From: CAWCCP01 sp963701245
GTDB taxonomy: Bacteria; Patescibacteriota; Saccharimonadia; Saccharimonadales; UBA4665
Assembly: GCA_963701245.1 (NCBI GenBank)
Contig: OY969576.1
Location: 744,001-808,000, forward strand
Direction of reading: 5' to 3'
Length of the DNA: 64,000 nucleotides
Shown here: positions 1-9,773 of the stretch, piece by piece
Layout: the number at the start of each line of letters is the position of its first letter
Position numbering within the stretch: position 1 is the first letter of the stretch
Notes under the pieces: generated by a model
Seen by the model: only the letters and a program-made list of their open reading frames with translations
Databases searched by the model: none
What the model was told of the DNA's origin: nothing
Made by a program: the position numbers and the translations under genes

Positions 1-372
1 AAAACCCTCCAGATTGGCAATCGTACTCATTGCCATCAAGTTTTGGTAACCCGTATCATTCATAGCTAGCAAAATTAGGTGATAATTCGGCTTATCTTTT
101 GCCGGTTCCTTATCATAAAGGGTTCTCGCAGCGATATACGTTTCAATACCTATGATAGGATTGATATCTTTGTTTTTCGCTTCTTTATAAAATTCAATAA
201 CGCCATTTAAATTACCGTGATCAGTAATGGCGACAGCTTTCATTTCGGTATTGACGACATAATCCATAAGAGCAGGAATTTTCGTGAGTCCATCCAACAG
301 ACTATACTGCGTATGATTGTGCAGATGGACATAGTCACTGCTCACCAGCTTGTGTTTTTTTTCAGACCCCAA
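1..372 (-). CDS. dnaE: DNA polymerase III alpha subunit, N-terminal PHP part (partial)
   Basis: The reading frame enters the window from its left edge on the minus strand and holds only the N-terminus. Right after the start it reads VHLHNHTQYSLLDGLTKIP and later AVAITDHGNLNG. These are the first metal-binding motifs of the PHP domain that opens bacterial replicative polymerase DnaE. The rest of the polymerase lies outside the window. The start is uncertain: a TTG at 372 has GAGGG four bases upstream, and a GTG at 345 would begin VSSDYVHLH. Family assignment is firm from the motifs; completeness cannot be judged. Confidence 0.88.
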   Translation of the reverse strand, partial: MGSEKKHKLVSSDYVHLHNHTQYSLLDGLTKIPALMDYVVNTEMKAVAITDHGNLNGVIEFYKEAKNKDINPIIGIETYIAARTLYDKEPAKDKPNYHLILLAMNDTGYQNLMAMSTIANLEGF

Positions 373-476
373 GATACCCTCTAGAACTTTTAGATAATAC
401 TTAATTATACGCCACTATAAAGCAAATGACATTCCTGCCAGATTGCTATGCATTCAGCTCTGCGCTCTATGGTAAA

Positions 477-881
477 CTATTTTTTCAGATAAGCTTTTAG
501 ATGCGATACCGCGGCATTAGCTTCTTTAATTGCACTCTGTAAATCTTTATCTTCAGCGTCACCTTCGTGAACTGCCGATAAAACGTTGCGAGCTTTTTCT
601 TTAGATTCTTTTGCTTTGGCTATTATCTCTACCAGTTCTTGTTGCGCAGATCCTGATAGTTTGTCGGCTACTACTTTCGCATCCGTAATAAGTTTCGTGA
701 GATCAGCTAGTAACACTTTCAATTGTCGCTCCGCTTCACTCAAGCGCTTACTGACTTCGTTCTTAATGTCCTTCCGTGTATCCTTGCCACTTTTTGGAGC
801 GGTAAGAATACCTACTACATATCCGAGTGCTCCCGCAACGATCGCACCAGCTGCAACTTTCTTCATAGCTGATTTACCCAT
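477..881 (-). CDS. YtxH-like small envelope protein
   Basis: 134 residues. An N-terminal hydrophobic Gly/Ala-rich segment (about residues 8-26, ending in LTAPKSGKDTR) is followed by a long charged, Lys/Glu/Ala-rich helical region likely to form a coiled coil. This is the YtxH layout, in which a membrane-anchored helix follows a T-A-P-x-S-G-x-x-T/R turn. The function of YtxH proteins is poorly known; some are linked to general stress. The start is supported by a strong AAGGAGG six bases upstream, whose TAA is also the stop of the preceding gene (12-bp gap), so the two form an operon. Confidence 0.75.
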   Translation of the reverse strand: MGKSAMKKVAAGAIVAGALGYVVGILTAPKSGKDTRKDIKNEVSKRLSEAERQLKVLLADLTKLITDAKVVADKLSGSAQQELVEIIAKAKESKEKARNVLSAVHEGDAEDKDLQSAIKEANAAVSHLKAYLKK

Positions 882-893
882 AACTTTACCTCC

Positions 894-1148
894 TTAATCC
901 TTATGTTTATGTTGTTGAAAATCCATTATATTTTTTATTAACTTAAAAATCGCGAACTTGCCTGTGGCATCTTTTAAGACGTCTGCCGCAGATTCTACCG
1001 AATTCACTACATTCTCGGCTTTATATACTACCCGCTGAATGCTTTTTAAAATCTTGATTATGAAGGCTAGGGCCACGCAGAACAATAAAAAATATAAAAT
1101 CAATAATATAAGCAGTGTGGTGACAAGTACAGTATCGGTAGTCGACAT
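894..1148 (-). CDS. small single-pass membrane protein (DUF948-like)
   Basis: 84 residues with one strong N-terminal transmembrane helix (about residues 8-31), then an amphipathic stretch with regularly spaced Val/Ala (KAENVVNSVESAADVL) and a His/Lys-rich tail. The shape resembles DUF948-type proteins that accompany YtxH genes, and it sits just upstream of one here. There is no Shine-Dalgarno. A TATACT at 1156-1161 (minus strand) lies seven bases before the ATG, so the transcript is probably leaderless. Function unknown; the pair may act together at the membrane. Confidence 0.65.
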   Translation of the reverse strand: MSTTDTVLVTTLLILLILYFLLFCVALAFIIKILKSIQRVVYKAENVVNSVESAADVLKDATGKFAIFKLIKNIMDFQQHKHKD

Positions 1149-1176
1149 ACAGTTAAGTATAGTATAACTAGTTCGA

Positions 1177-2076
1177 CTACTCTAGCTTTTCACGCAAATA
1201 TTCGCGTAACGCCGGGCCGAAGTCCGATCGCTTAAGAGCAAAATCTATGTTGGTCTTTAAGTAATCGAGCGGATTACCGGTGTCATATCGAGTGCTGTTT
1301 TTAATCAAACATCCGTAAAAGTTTTTCCCATCTTTAATCATGGGTTCGATGAGGCTATCTGTCGCGTAAAACTCTTGACCAGGTTTGAGCGCTCTTATGC
1401 CATCTTCTAGATAGTTGAATATATCTGGCGTTAGTAAGTAGCCACTCACACTAGCAAAATTCGAGGGTGCATTTTCCTGACCTGGTTTTTCGACAATTTT
1501 TTGAATTTTGATCACATCGTCTCGAACTTGCTCGCCGCCGAGCATGCCATATCGGTCAAAGTCTGCAGGTTCAGATACGCGCATACATGGCAAAATACCA
1601 CCCTTGAATTCATCGTAAAGGGCGATGACTTGCTTGAAATAATTGGGATCAGCAACTAACAAATCGTCCGCAAAAGTATAGATAAATGGTTCGTTGCCAA
1701 GTAAATGAGCGGCATTCATTATAGGTGTCGCTGTTCCATATGGTCCTTTTTGACGAACATACGTGTAATTCGCCATATCTGCAAGCCTACTCATCTCATC
1801 TATATAGTGAGCTTTTTTCTCGCCACCAGCTCGTAAGTTATTTAATAAATCTTCATTAGGGCGGTCAAAATGATCTTCTATGCTTCGCTTGCTATAACCA
1901 GTCACAATAATGATGTCTTTGACACCAGCATCTACCAGACTTTCTACGATGTACTGAATTATGGGTTTATCGACTAGGGGCAGCATTTCTTTGGGCATTG
2001 CTTTCGTTTGGGGGAGAAAACGTGTTCCAAAACCGGCTGCTGCGATGACGGCTTTGCGGACTGATTGTTGATTCAT
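1177..2076 (-). CDS. galU: UTP--glucose-1-phosphate uridylyltransferase
   Basis: 299 residues, the usual GalU length. The nucleotide-binding start AAGFGTRFLPQTKAMPKEML and the KPIIQYIVE segment are typical of bacterial UDP-glucose pyrophosphorylases; GYLLTPDIFNYLE and EFYATDSL also match. It makes UDP-glucose from UTP and glucose-1-phosphate for cell-surface glycans. The gene ends in TAG, showing that TAG is a normal stop in this genome. No Shine-Dalgarno is present; TACAAT at 2084-2089 (minus) precedes the ATG by seven bases, suggesting a leaderless mRNA. Confidence 0.92.
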   Translation of the reverse strand: MNQQSVRKAVIAAAGFGTRFLPQTKAMPKEMLPLVDKPIIQYIVESLVDAGVKDIIIVTGYSKRSIEDHFDRPNEDLLNNLRAGGEKKAHYIDEMSRLADMANYTYVRQKGPYGTATPIMNAAHLLGNEPFIYTFADDLLVADPNYFKQVIALYDEFKGGILPCMRVSEPADFDRYGMLGGEQVRDDVIKIQKIVEKPGQENAPSNFASVSGYLLTPDIFNYLEDGIRALKPGQEFYATDSLIEPMIKDGKNFYGCLIKNSTRYDTGNPLDYLKTNIDFALKRSDFGPALREYLREKLE

Positions 2077-2184
2077 GACTTTGATTGTACCACGAGATCC
2101 AAGAGGATAGTTTATTTCAGTGTGAATTGATACTAATTAGTAGTAATAGGCCATCATTTTAAAAAATTTAGTGATATTGTGCAG

Positions 2185-3663
2185 TTACTGTAACCGTTTC
2201 CGAATAATATCCTGGGTTAGACTGGGGTTGGCTTTACCCTTACTAAGCTTCATTACCTGACCAACCAGAAAACCTATCGCTTTATCCTCGCCATTTTTCA
2301 CATCTTCGGCCGCTTTTGGATTATCGCTAATCACTTGTTTGACAAATGTCACAATGGCCGACTCATCTGATTCTTGGATGTACTGCTTGTCAGTGGCAAA
2401 TGCTTCCACGTTGACTGGAGTAGCGTCTAATTCCAGTAAATCAAGCAGGAGGGCTTTCGCAGCATTGGAATGAAGTTTACCAGCCTGACTTAATTCGTAA
2501 ACTGCTTTATAGGCAGTAACCCGATTTTTATCGGATACAATGAGTTGATTGGCGTCTAACTGCCTTTGTCTACGCAAGGGAACTTCAGTATTTACTATCC
2601 AGTTAGCATACGTTTTCGCACGATTAGGATCACTCATATTGGTCTCGATAATACTTAGAAGATCAGTATCATATTCTATGTGGGCATCGAGCAATGTTTC
2701 TGTTTGAGATGTATCTAGCCCAAGCTGCTGTAATCGATTCCGCCACTCAGATGGCATAATGGGCATTTCAGTTCTAATACTGTCGATGTATTGATCAGTG
2801 ATTACAACAGGAGGTATGTCAGGGTCTGGCATGTAGCGGTAGTCATCGGCATTTTCTTTACTACGCTGACTGAAGGTTCGCTGTTTGGCGTCGTCCCAAC
2901 CTCTGGTCTCCTGGGTAATTTTTTGACCCTTTTCCAACAGCTCAATTTGACGAGTTACCTCATAGTCGACTGCTTTTTCGACAATTCGAAAACTATTGAG
3001 GTTTTTCGTTTCAGTTCTCGTGCCTAAGGTTTCGTCTTGACTGACGCTTACATTGACATCAAATCGCATATTACCGTAATACAGATTTGCGTATGACACG
3101 TCAGCATAACGCATTCTCAAATACAGTTCCCTGGTGTAGGCTTTGGCTTCCTCTGATGAATGCATATCCGGCTCGCTCACGATTTCTAACAACGGGGTGC
3201 CTGCGCGATTTAAATCTACAAGACTATAATCCTGTCCTACTGGGTGCGTGCTTTTACCGGCATCTTCTTCTAAGTGTGCTCTCGTAATACCTATGGTTTT
3301 TGTTTGACCATCAACCAAAATCTCAACCGAACCACCAGCAATAATAGGCTCGTCGTACTGGCTTATCTGATAGCCTTTTGGTAAATCAGGATAAAAGTAA
3401 TGTTTGCGGTCAAATTTGCTGAAATGCTCAGGAACGGTATTGAGCGCAAATGCAGCTCTTGTTGCTAAATGGATTGCTTCTTTATTTAAGACTGGAAGCG
3501 CGCCAGGTAAACCAAAACAAATGTGACTTACCAATGTGTTTGGAGCGGCCTCACGAGCGTCGTTTCCAACTGCCGCAAATAGTTTGGTAGCGGTCTTTAA
3601 CTGTACATGACACTCTATGCCAACGGTAATTCGATATTTGGCTCTGACCTCATCACGTATCAT
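2185..3663 (-). CDS. gatB: Asp-tRNA(Asn)/Glu-tRNA(Gln) amidotransferase subunit B
   Basis: 492 residues, full length. The cradle domain begins GIECHVQLKT and contains YFYPDLPKGYQISQYDEP, a GatB hallmark; the C-terminal YqeY-like tail ends GKANPSLTQDIIRKRLQ. GatB binds the misacylated tRNA, activates the acyl group and receives ammonia from GatA. The start ATG overlaps the stop of the upstream membrane-protein gene (ATGA, four bases), so it is translationally coupled in the gatC-gatA-orf-gatB operon. A tRNA-Gln(CUG) gene is present in the window, and no glutaminyl-tRNA synthetase is seen here, consistent with indirect Gln-tRNA formation. Confidence 0.95.
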   Translation of the reverse strand: MIRDEVRAKYRITVGIECHVQLKTATKLFAAVGNDAREAAPNTLVSHICFGLPGALPVLNKEAIHLATRAAFALNTVPEHFSKFDRKHYFYPDLPKGYQISQYDEPIIAGGSVEILVDGQTKTIGITRAHLEEDAGKSTHPVGQDYSLVDLNRAGTPLLEIVSEPDMHSSEEAKAYTRELYLRMRYADVSYANLYYGNMRFDVNVSVSQDETLGTRTETKNLNSFRIVEKAVDYEVTRQIELLEKGQKITQETRGWDDAKQRTFSQRSKENADDYRYMPDPDIPPVVITDQYIDSIRTEMPIMPSEWRNRLQQLGLDTSQTETLLDAHIEYDTDLLSIIETNMSDPNRAKTYANWIVNTEVPLRRQRQLDANQLIVSDKNRVTAYKAVYELSQAGKLHSNAAKALLLDLLELDATPVNVEAFATDKQYIQESDESAIVTFVKQVISDNPKAAEDVKNGEDKAIGFLVGQVMKLSKGKANPSLTQDIIRKRLQ

Positions 3664-4061
3664 TCAAAAGCTCCTAAATCTTTCAACGCTTGCCGAAAGC
3701 CACTCAATGCGCTCACTATATCTTGTTTCTTAAGCTTGCGAACATCTTCATGAACTATGCGGTTCCTCAGTTTATGGCCGAACCAGACCGCTTCATTTGC
3801 TGATAGTTTATGTTGGGCTGCCACCAACCGCTCACCAGTTGTTTTTCCTTTAAAGTGGAGTTGCTTTAAGACTTCGTTTAGTAAATTGTCGGCATCGATA
3901 ACCGCGAGTGGCCAAGTTTTCCTGGTTTTACAGTGTTTCTGGAGCTCTCGCCAGCGCTCAGTATAGTGTTCTGTATTTAATTTCTTGACATGATATCGTC
4001 GAAATACAAGAAAGCCCATTAGGCAAACAAGTATTGCAACCGCCACTGCAGTGAAAATCAT
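3660..4061 (-). CDS. conserved-looking membrane-anchored protein inside the gat operon
   Basis: 133 residues. One N-terminal transmembrane helix (about residues 2-21) is followed by a soluble all-helical domain with WPLAVIDADNLLNEVLKQ, TTGERL and AHKLRNRIVHE-like elements (actual text FGHKLRNRIVHEDV). The R-N-x-x-V-H-E pattern recalls HEPN/DUF4145-type helical domains, but I cannot assign it firmly. It overlaps both neighbours by four bases (gatA stop, gatB start), so it is made together with the amidotransferase. Function unknown; its fixed position invites the idea of an accessory or membrane-tethering role, which is inference only. Confidence 0.65.
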   Translation of the reverse strand: MIFTAVAVAILVCLMGFLVFRRYHVKKLNTEHYTERWRELQKHCKTRKTWPLAVIDADNLLNEVLKQLHFKGKTTGERLVAAQHKLSANEAVWFGHKLRNRIVHEDVRKLKKQDIVSALSGFRQALKDLGAFE

Positions 4062-5482
4062 GCAAAGAGCTCCTCCGCCTTATTGGCAAAGGCCAGCAAC
4101 TTTCTATCTTGTTTTTGTGCTGCCATTAATTGCACACCAACAGGTAGATTATGAGTTACTCCCCCAGGCACACTGATCGACGGCATACCTGTTAAGTTTG
4201 CTGCTACTGTGAGTATGTCTGCCAAATACATCTGAAGTGGATCGTTTGCCCGGGCACCAATTTTAAAAGCGGCAGTAGGAGCAACCGGTCCTATTAAAAA
4301 GTCATAGGATTGAAATACTGCGTTAAATTCGTTTATTAACTTGGTTCTGACAATTTGAGCTTTTTTATAATAGGCATCATAGTAGCCGCTGCTTAACACG
4401 TAGGTGCCGATCATGATTCGACGCTTTGCTTCTTTTCCAAAGCCAATCGATCTTGATTTACTATAACTTTCATTCAAGTTTTTGGCGTCTGGGTAAGAAT
4501 AACCATACCGTTGGCCGTCATAGCGTCCCAAATTACTACTCACTTCCGCCGGACAAAGGATGTAATATACCGCTAGTGCAAGTGGTAGTGATGGTAGACT
4601 TACTTCTTTAATTTGAGCACCGGCGCTTTTTAATTTTTCAACATCCTCATTGATAATTTGTTTGACCTCTTCATCGATACCATCACTCATATATTCTTTG
4701 ATAACACCGATTTTCTTGCCTTTAATATCGAATGTGAGATCAGTGTAGCTAGCCTTGTCACGATCAATCGTAGTACCGTCTAAAGCATCTTTGCCAGCCA
4801 TTACGTCAGTCACTAGCGCTGCGTCTTTGGTAGTCCTCGCAAGCGTTCCAACAACATCAGTGCTACTGGCCATGGCGACGATACCTGAGCGCGACATGAG
4901 GCCATAGGTTGGCTTATAGCCTACACAACCGACAAAACTAGCTGGTTGTCTCGTAGAACCTCCTGTATCGGTACCGAGCGCAAAAGGGACCATATCTAGA
5001 ATGACTGCAGCTGCTGAACCACCTGAACTGCCACCGGGAACCCGACTTTCATCATGTGGGTTTTTTGTCGTAAAGAAGTCACTATTCTCTGTGCTCGCGC
5101 CATGGGCAAAAGCATCCAAATTTGCTTTCGCTACGCAGATAGCTCCTTCGGCCTCTAATTTATTAACAACCGTCGATTGGTAGGGAGCCCGAAATCCTTT
5201 TAGGATATTACTGGCCGCGGTTGTGTCGGGACCGAAAACCAGAAAGTTATCTTTGGCAATAAATGGAACTCCCGCGAGTCGTCCAACATTTTTACCCGCT
5301 TTAACCTGCTCATCAATAGTTGCCGCTCGTCTACGCGCCTCATCCGTTAGTGTGACGATTATGGCGTTAAATTGTTTATTAGCCTCTATCGTTATGAGCG
5401 CTTGCTCTACTAGACTACTCGCTGATACTGCACCCGATTGTACAGACTGAGCAATCTCGTCGAGTGGCTGCCACTGACTCAT
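4058..5482 (-). CDS. gatA: Asp-tRNA(Asn)/Glu-tRNA(Gln) amidotransferase subunit A
   Basis: 474 residues. This is the amidase-signature subunit that hydrolyses glutamine to supply ammonia. The Ser-cisSer-Lys triad is visible: K77 in FIAKDN, S152 in GGSSGGSAAA and S176 in GTDTGGSTRQPA. Length and the C-terminal LPVGVQLMA segment match GatA. It lies three bases after gatC and overlaps the following small membrane-protein gene by four bases, so the operon order is C, A, orf, B. Confidence 0.95.
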   Translation of the reverse strand: MSQWQPLDEIAQSVQSGAVSASSLVEQALITIEANKQFNAIIVTLTDEARRRAATIDEQVKAGKNVGRLAGVPFIAKDNFLVFGPDTTAASNILKGFRAPYQSTVVNKLEAEGAICVAKANLDAFAHGASTENSDFFTTKNPHDESRVPGGSSGGSAAAVILDMVPFALGTDTGGSTRQPASFVGCVGYKPTYGLMSRSGIVAMASSTDVVGTLARTTKDAALVTDVMAGKDALDGTTIDRDKASYTDLTFDIKGKKIGVIKEYMSDGIDEEVKQIINEDVEKLKSAGAQIKEVSLPSLPLALAVYYILCPAEVSSNLGRYDGQRYGYSYPDAKNLNESYSKSRSIGFGKEAKRRIMIGTYVLSSGYYDAYYKKAQIVRTKLINEFNAVFQSYDFLIGPVAPTAAFKIGARANDPLQMYLADILTVAANLTGMPSISVPGGVTHNLPVGVQLMAAQKQDRKLLAFANKAEELFA

Positions 5483-5485
5483 GTA

Positions 5486-5779
5486 TTAACCTAACATCCG
5501 TTTGACTTTAATTTGGTTGTCCTTCGTCTGCGGCACGTTTTTTAGTAACTCATTTGGTTTATATCCGTAGTCGATCTCGGTATCATCACGAAATACGTTA
5601 GTCAGACCGGTAACTTGATTTGTTGGCTCAAGATCGCTGGTATCAACCGAACTCAGTTGTGCGACATAATCTAGTATGGCAGTTAATTCTTTTGCATACT
5701 CATTAATCTCATCGTCGCTTAGATCCAAGCGTGCAAGTCGAGCCAATTTTAATACATCATCGCGAGTGAGGTCAGTCAT
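5486..5779 (-). CDS. gatC: Asp-tRNA(Asn)/Glu-tRNA(Gln) amidotransferase subunit C
   Basis: 97 residues, usual GatC size. LTRDDVLKLARLARLDLSDD at the N-terminus, LTAILDYVAQLSSVDTSDLEPT in the middle and FRDD further on are characteristic. GatC wraps around the GatA-GatB interface and stabilises the complex. First gene of the gat operon; AAGG lies about nine bases before the ATG, and TATATT lies slightly upstream, so both a weak Shine-Dalgarno and a nearby promoter are possible. Confidence 0.9.
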   Translation of the reverse strand: MTDLTRDDVLKLARLARLDLSDDEINEYAKELTAILDYVAQLSSVDTSDLEPTNQVTGLTNVFRDDTEIDYGYKPNELLKNVPQTKDNQIKVKRMLG

Positions 5780-5827
5780 ATTTGCCTTAAATATAGCAGA
5801 AATTGTACCAAAAGTTTAGTAAATGTG

Positions 5828-7792
5828 TCATAATTTTTTTTGAATATCGGCAATAATATCGCGCAGTTCGGCTGCGGATTCAAATTGTAAGTTTGCCGCC
5901 GCCAGATCCATTTGCGAGGTGAGGTCTTTGATTATCTGACCGTATTCATCCTTTGGAATCTTCTTGAGATCTAATTTCGCACGTTTTGCTTCTTCGGGAA
6001 GGTCCGGACGCAACCCCTTTTCAATTGCCGAATGAATACCCCTGGGGCTGATGTGATGTGCTTTGTTGTAGTCTTCTTGAATTTTACGTCGACGATTCGT
6101 TTCATCGATCGTTTTTTGCATGCTGTCCGTAATATGGTCAGCGTAGAAGATAACGTGTCCTTCTTCATGTCGGGCTGCTCGACCGACGGTTTGTATTAGT
6201 GCTTGGCGGCTTCGCAGGAACCCTTCTTTATCGGCATCAAGAATTGCCACCAACGAAACCTCCGGTAAATCAATACCTTCGCGGAGTAAATTAATACCGA
6301 CAATGACATCATAGGTGCCTAGTCTAAGATCTCGTAAAATATCTGTTCGATCGAGCGTATCAACGTCACTATGAAGATAGGCAACTTTAATATTGATTTC
6401 TTGAAGATACTCGGCTAAGTCCTCACTCATCCGTTTCGTGAGCGTCGTTACGAGTACTCTTTGATGCTTTTTGATTGTGTCGCGAATTTCAGCAATCAAA
6501 TCGTCTATTTGACCTTCGACTGGACGGATATCTATTGGTGGATCTAGCAGACCTGTTGGCCTAATCACTTGTTGGGCGGGTTCTGGACTTCGACTCAGTT
6601 CGAATTCTGCGGGTGTTGCACTGACATAAATAACCTGATGCAGGTGACGTTCAAATTCCGTGAAAGTCAATGGACGGTTATCAAGTGCACTTGGCAAACG
6701 AAAGCCGTGTTCCACTAACACCTCTTTTCTCGCCCGATCACCATTGTACATACCACGAACTTGAGGAACAGACATATGAGATTCGTCAATAAGCATAAGA
6801 TAATCATCGGGAAAGTAATCAAGTAAGGTTGCAGGTTGCTCTCCTGGTTCGCGATTCGTGAGGTAGCGGGAATAATTCTCAATACCTTTTACGAATCCGG
6901 TTTCTTCAAGCATCTCTAAATCAAAACGCGTACGCTGTTGTAACCGCTGAGCTTCTAGTAACTTTCCTTCTCCTTTGAATAACTTAAGTCGGTCATCGAG
7001 CTCCTGCTCTATTTGTTTTAGGGCAACTTGCAACTTTGCTTGAGGCGTTACATAGTGACTGCTTGGGAAAACCTGCAATTCGCTACGTTCACTAAGTATT
7101 TCACCAGTAAGAGGGTCGACTTTGGTTATTCTTTCAATTTCATCGCCAAAAAACTCAATTCGATATGCAAGTTCTTCACCCGCTGGAAACACATCTATCA
7201 CATCCCCATGCACACGAAATGTACCGCGGTGAAAGTCTATATCATTCCGTTGGTATTGAATATCCGTCAATTGTCGAAGCATTTTATCTCTGACCCGACG
7301 CTCGCCTGTCTTAAGTTGGAGCGATAAGCCATTGTAGTCTTCAACAGAACCAATGCCGTAAATACAGCTCACACTAGCGACAATAATGACGTCTCGTCTG
7401 GTTAATAATGAATCAGTCGCCGCATGGCGGAGTCGATCAATCTCTTCATTGATCTGGCTGTCTTTTTCTATATAGGTATCACTTCTCGGAATATATGCTT
7501 CCGGCTGGTAGTAGTCGAAATAGCTAACAAAGTAGTGGACTGCATTTTTTGGGAAGAATTTTTTAAATTCAGCATAGAGCTGAGCTGCCAGAGTTTTATT
7601 ATGACTTAACACAAGCGTTGGCCGCTGGACATTTTGGATTATATTAGCCATGGTAAAGGTTTTACCTGAGCCTGTAACCCCCAACAGCGTTTGTGAGGGC
7701 AAGCCCTTATTTAGGCCGTCGGTAAGTTGCTCAATTGCGGCCGGCTGATCGCCGGTCGGGGAATACTCACTAGCTAATTGAAAAGACTCCAT
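5828..7792 (-). CDS. uvrB: UvrABC excision nuclease subunit B
   Basis: About 654 residues, normal UvrB length. Walker [16 protein letters not shown], the beta-hairpin [20 protein letters not shown], helicase motifs [12 protein letters not shown] and [14 protein letters not shown], and a C-terminal UVR segment ending [10 protein letters not shown] are all visible. UvrB loads on damaged DNA from UvrA and recruits UvrC. Two ATGs are adjacent (7795 and 7792); I choose the second because TACAAT at 7799-7804 (minus) lies six bases before it, matching the leaderless pattern in the window. No Shine-Dalgarno is present. Confidence 0.96.
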   Translation of the reverse strand: MESFQLASEYSPTGDQPAAIEQLTDGLNKGLPSQTLLGVTGSGKTFTMANIIQNVQRPTLVLSHNKTLAAQLYAEFKKFFPKNAVHYFVSYFDYYQPEAYIPRSDTYIEKDSQINEEIDRLRHAATDSLLTRRDVIIVASVSCIYGIGSVEDYNGLSLQLKTGERRVRDKMLRQLTDIQYQRNDIDFHRGTFRVHGDVIDVFPAGEELAYRIEFFGDEIERITKVDPLTGEILSERSELQVFPSSHYVTPQAKLQVALKQIEQELDDRLKLFKGEGKLLEAQRLQQRTRFDLEMLEETGFVKGIENYSRYLTNREPGEQPATLLDYFPDDYLMLIDESHMSVPQVRGMYNGDRARKEVLVEHGFRLPSALDNRPLTFTEFERHLHQVIYVSATPAEFELSRSPEPAQQVIRPTGLLDPPIDIRPVEGQIDDLIAEIRDTIKKHQRVLVTTLTKRMSEDLAEYLQEINIKVAYLHSDVDTLDRTDILRDLRLGTYDVIVGINLLREGIDLPEVSLVAILDADKEGFLRSRQALIQTVGRAARHEEGHVIFYADHITDSMQKTIDETNRRRKIQEDYNKAHHISPRGIHSAIEKGLRPDLPEEAKRAKLDLKKIPKDEYGQIIKDLTSQMDLAAANLQFESAAELRDIIADIQKKL

Positions 7793-7844
7793 CATACTAT
7801 TGTACCAATTACAAAAACTTTGGAGTGAATGAGCTACTTAAGAG

Positions 7845-8411
7845 TTATCGGTATAAATCGAGATACTTCGCGTGTACCCTATCGAGATGCTCGGTTAAAT
7901 CTTGTACGAGCGCCTCTGCTGATTCATTGAACGTGATCATAGCATCTTTATGCAAGGGATGCGCTAGACTCATCAACTGTTGAATTTCATTACTAATGCC
8001 TCCAGCACCCTGCAAGAAGCCAATCGGTGTCTCAGTCTCCATTGCGATGGTAAATTCGTGTAGCGTACCAATCCTGCCCCCAATGCTCACCACCGCATCA
8101 CTGGACGTAATAAGCAGCATGTCACGCCCGACATAGTGAAGGCCTGTATATAAGATAGTGTCGTAAGCAAGTATCGGCAAACGGTACTTCATAATATGCT
8201 CCACCTTACTGGCAGCTGGGCTTATACCGACACTCATTTTACCACCAGCCTTTTTATAGGCTTCTGCCGCATAATTTGGCAAACCGATCGTCGCCCCTGT
8301 CAGTAAAGCATGCCCTGATTTAGCAATAACCGTACCGAGTTCCGTTGCCAAGGCGCGTCCTTCTTCGACGCTATCACCTTTAGCGGCTCCTGATACACAT
8401 ATCTGATACAT
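7845..8411 (-). CDS. LOG-like Rossmann-fold nucleotide-binding protein
   Basis: About 188 residues. ICVSGAAKGD near the N-terminus, LLTGATIGLPNYAAE and VVSIGGRIGTLHEFTIAME correspond to the Rossmann nucleotide-binding region and the G-G-x-G-T-x-x-E motif of the LOG/TIGR00725 group (often annotated 'lysine decarboxylase'; related LOG proteins release cytokinin bases from nucleotides). The true substrate is unknown. I place the start at the ATG at 8411, directly preceded by GAGGGGTGGG; an ATG at 8423 is also in frame. It follows the 414-aa gene directly and may be co-transcribed with it. Confidence 0.75.
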   Translation of the reverse strand: MYQICVSGAAKGDSVEEGRALATELGTVIAKSGHALLTGATIGLPNYAAEAYKKAGGKMSVGISPAASKVEHIMKYRLPILAYDTILYTGLHYVGRDMLLITSSDAVVSIGGRIGTLHEFTIAMETETPIGFLQGAGGISNEIQQLMSLAHPLHKDAMITFNESAEALVQDLTEHLDRVHAKYLDLYR

Positions 8412-8424
8412 CCCACCCCTCATA

Positions 8425-9669
8425 CTACTTTGCTCGGTTACCTGTTTGTAATTGCGGTTGTAGTTGTGTTAATACTGTCTGCTCTACTGTATCATGATTT
8501 AGATATTTTAGGAGTAGCTCATTCCAGAGTGATCGCTGGAAAGCCCGTGAAATACGTTTTTCAAATGGCAGATGATTACATACACTCAGTGCGGTATCCA
8601 ATATATTGAATGATACTGGAGCATGTTTATCCATGATAGCAAGGTGGGAACTACCGTTCCAAAATCTGAGTCTAGGTAAGAGTTTACTAAGATCATGTTC
8701 TATAGAGTGCCACGCCATGTCATCTTCATGTATATGAGGCTCAAAAAGTTCATTTTTTAATTCTTCGGATAAGTGTTCATAATAGCGATGAATCAAGTGC
8801 CATGGAACAGGTCGTTCTAGTATTGAGGTACTGAGTCGTGGCTCGAAATCAATCACCATTCGTACAAGTTCACCAAAATCTGGACGTACTTGGCAAAATT
8901 TTAAAAATGTACTACAGATTCTGATTTCATTGAACTCATGGAGCGCTAAGGTAGTGCTGACGGTTACGACACCCTCTGGTACATTGTTTGGAAGGGGTAA
9001 AATAACAATCGCACCGACTTCCCTAAAACAGAGTAGATTATGTTTCCGTTCGCGTACTTTTAGGGCAGCAAAGCTATTCCACTTTTTTGACGAAGGCTGA
9101 AAAATGGTTATATTTCTTGACTCGAAATCACTCGGTTTCAACTTCGCATACTGATCGGTAAGCTGTTCAAACCAACTCGGCTGTTCCGAAAACCAGGCCG
9201 CTGATAGTATAGAGACCACCGATTCATGCTTAAGAAAAGAATCGAGTGAACGATAACCAAGCCGCTTCATGGCTTTTTTGGGTGGCGTTTTGCGAATTAA
9301 AAGTTTGAGTTTTGATGATTTAATTGCAAAGCATGATGACTCATGTGCTAATTCTTTCAACGTGTCACTAAGACCGTCTGTTACATTTGCTTCAGCCGAT
9401 ACGAAAGATGCGGCTCGCGTTCGGAAATGTTTTGTTAGTGCGGCGTCATCTGCTTTTAATCGTTCACCTAAGACACGATACAGCTCTTGAGGAGTTGTAT
9501 GTACTGGGTCCAGTCCGAGCGTACGCAACTTAGCCTGGGATTGCTGAATGATATCGGCCGTCAGTCTAATATCATTAGACGGGTTACCGTGCATTTCTTC
9601 CAATCGGCGTAAACCTAAGCGAAAAAACGGCTCCGGAGCCTGCAAAGAATCGGATAAAAATCGAGTCAT
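8425..9669 (-). CDS. unrecognised 414-residue protein
   Basis: A long, continuous frame without signal peptide, transmembrane helix or motif that I recognise. It begins with an Arg/Leu-rich helical stretch (RLGLRRLEEMHG), has a basic patch KLKLLIRKTPPKKAMKRLGY around residue 125-145 and a centre with alternating beta-like segments (GAIVILPLP, VTVSTTLALHEFNEI). A segment LHEFNEIR and PWHLIHRYYEHL are the most distinctive. It is probably cytoplasmic. Base and codon use match its neighbours, and the overlap-free tandem arrangement with the LOG-like gene downstream (one-base gap) suggests an operon. Function cannot be inferred. Confidence 0.6.
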   Translation of the reverse strand: MTRFLSDSLQAPEPFFRLGLRRLEEMHGNPSNDIRLTADIIQQSQAKLRTLGLDPVHTTPQELYRVLGERLKADDAALTKHFRTRAASFVSAEANVTDGLSDTLKELAHESSCFAIKSSKLKLLIRKTPPKKAMKRLGYRSLDSFLKHESVVSILSAAWFSEQPSWFEQLTDQYAKLKPSDFESRNITIFQPSSKKWNSFAALKVRERKHNLLCFREVGAIVILPLPNNVPEGVVTVSTTLALHEFNEIRICSTFLKFCQVRPDFGELVRMVIDFEPRLSTSILERPVPWHLIHRYYEHLSEELKNELFEPHIHEDDMAWHSIEHDLSKLLPRLRFWNGSSHLAIMDKHAPVSFNILDTALSVCNHLPFEKRISRAFQRSLWNELLLKYLNHDTVEQTVLTQLQPQLQTGNRAK

Positions 9670-9773
9670 TTGTGTATCTCGTTATTTCCCAGGCTTACTG
9701 TGGAAGTTTGCATAAGCCCTTTACTCCAAGATTACCATAAGCGTGAAGATGTCGAAAGCATAAAATAGTCTAA

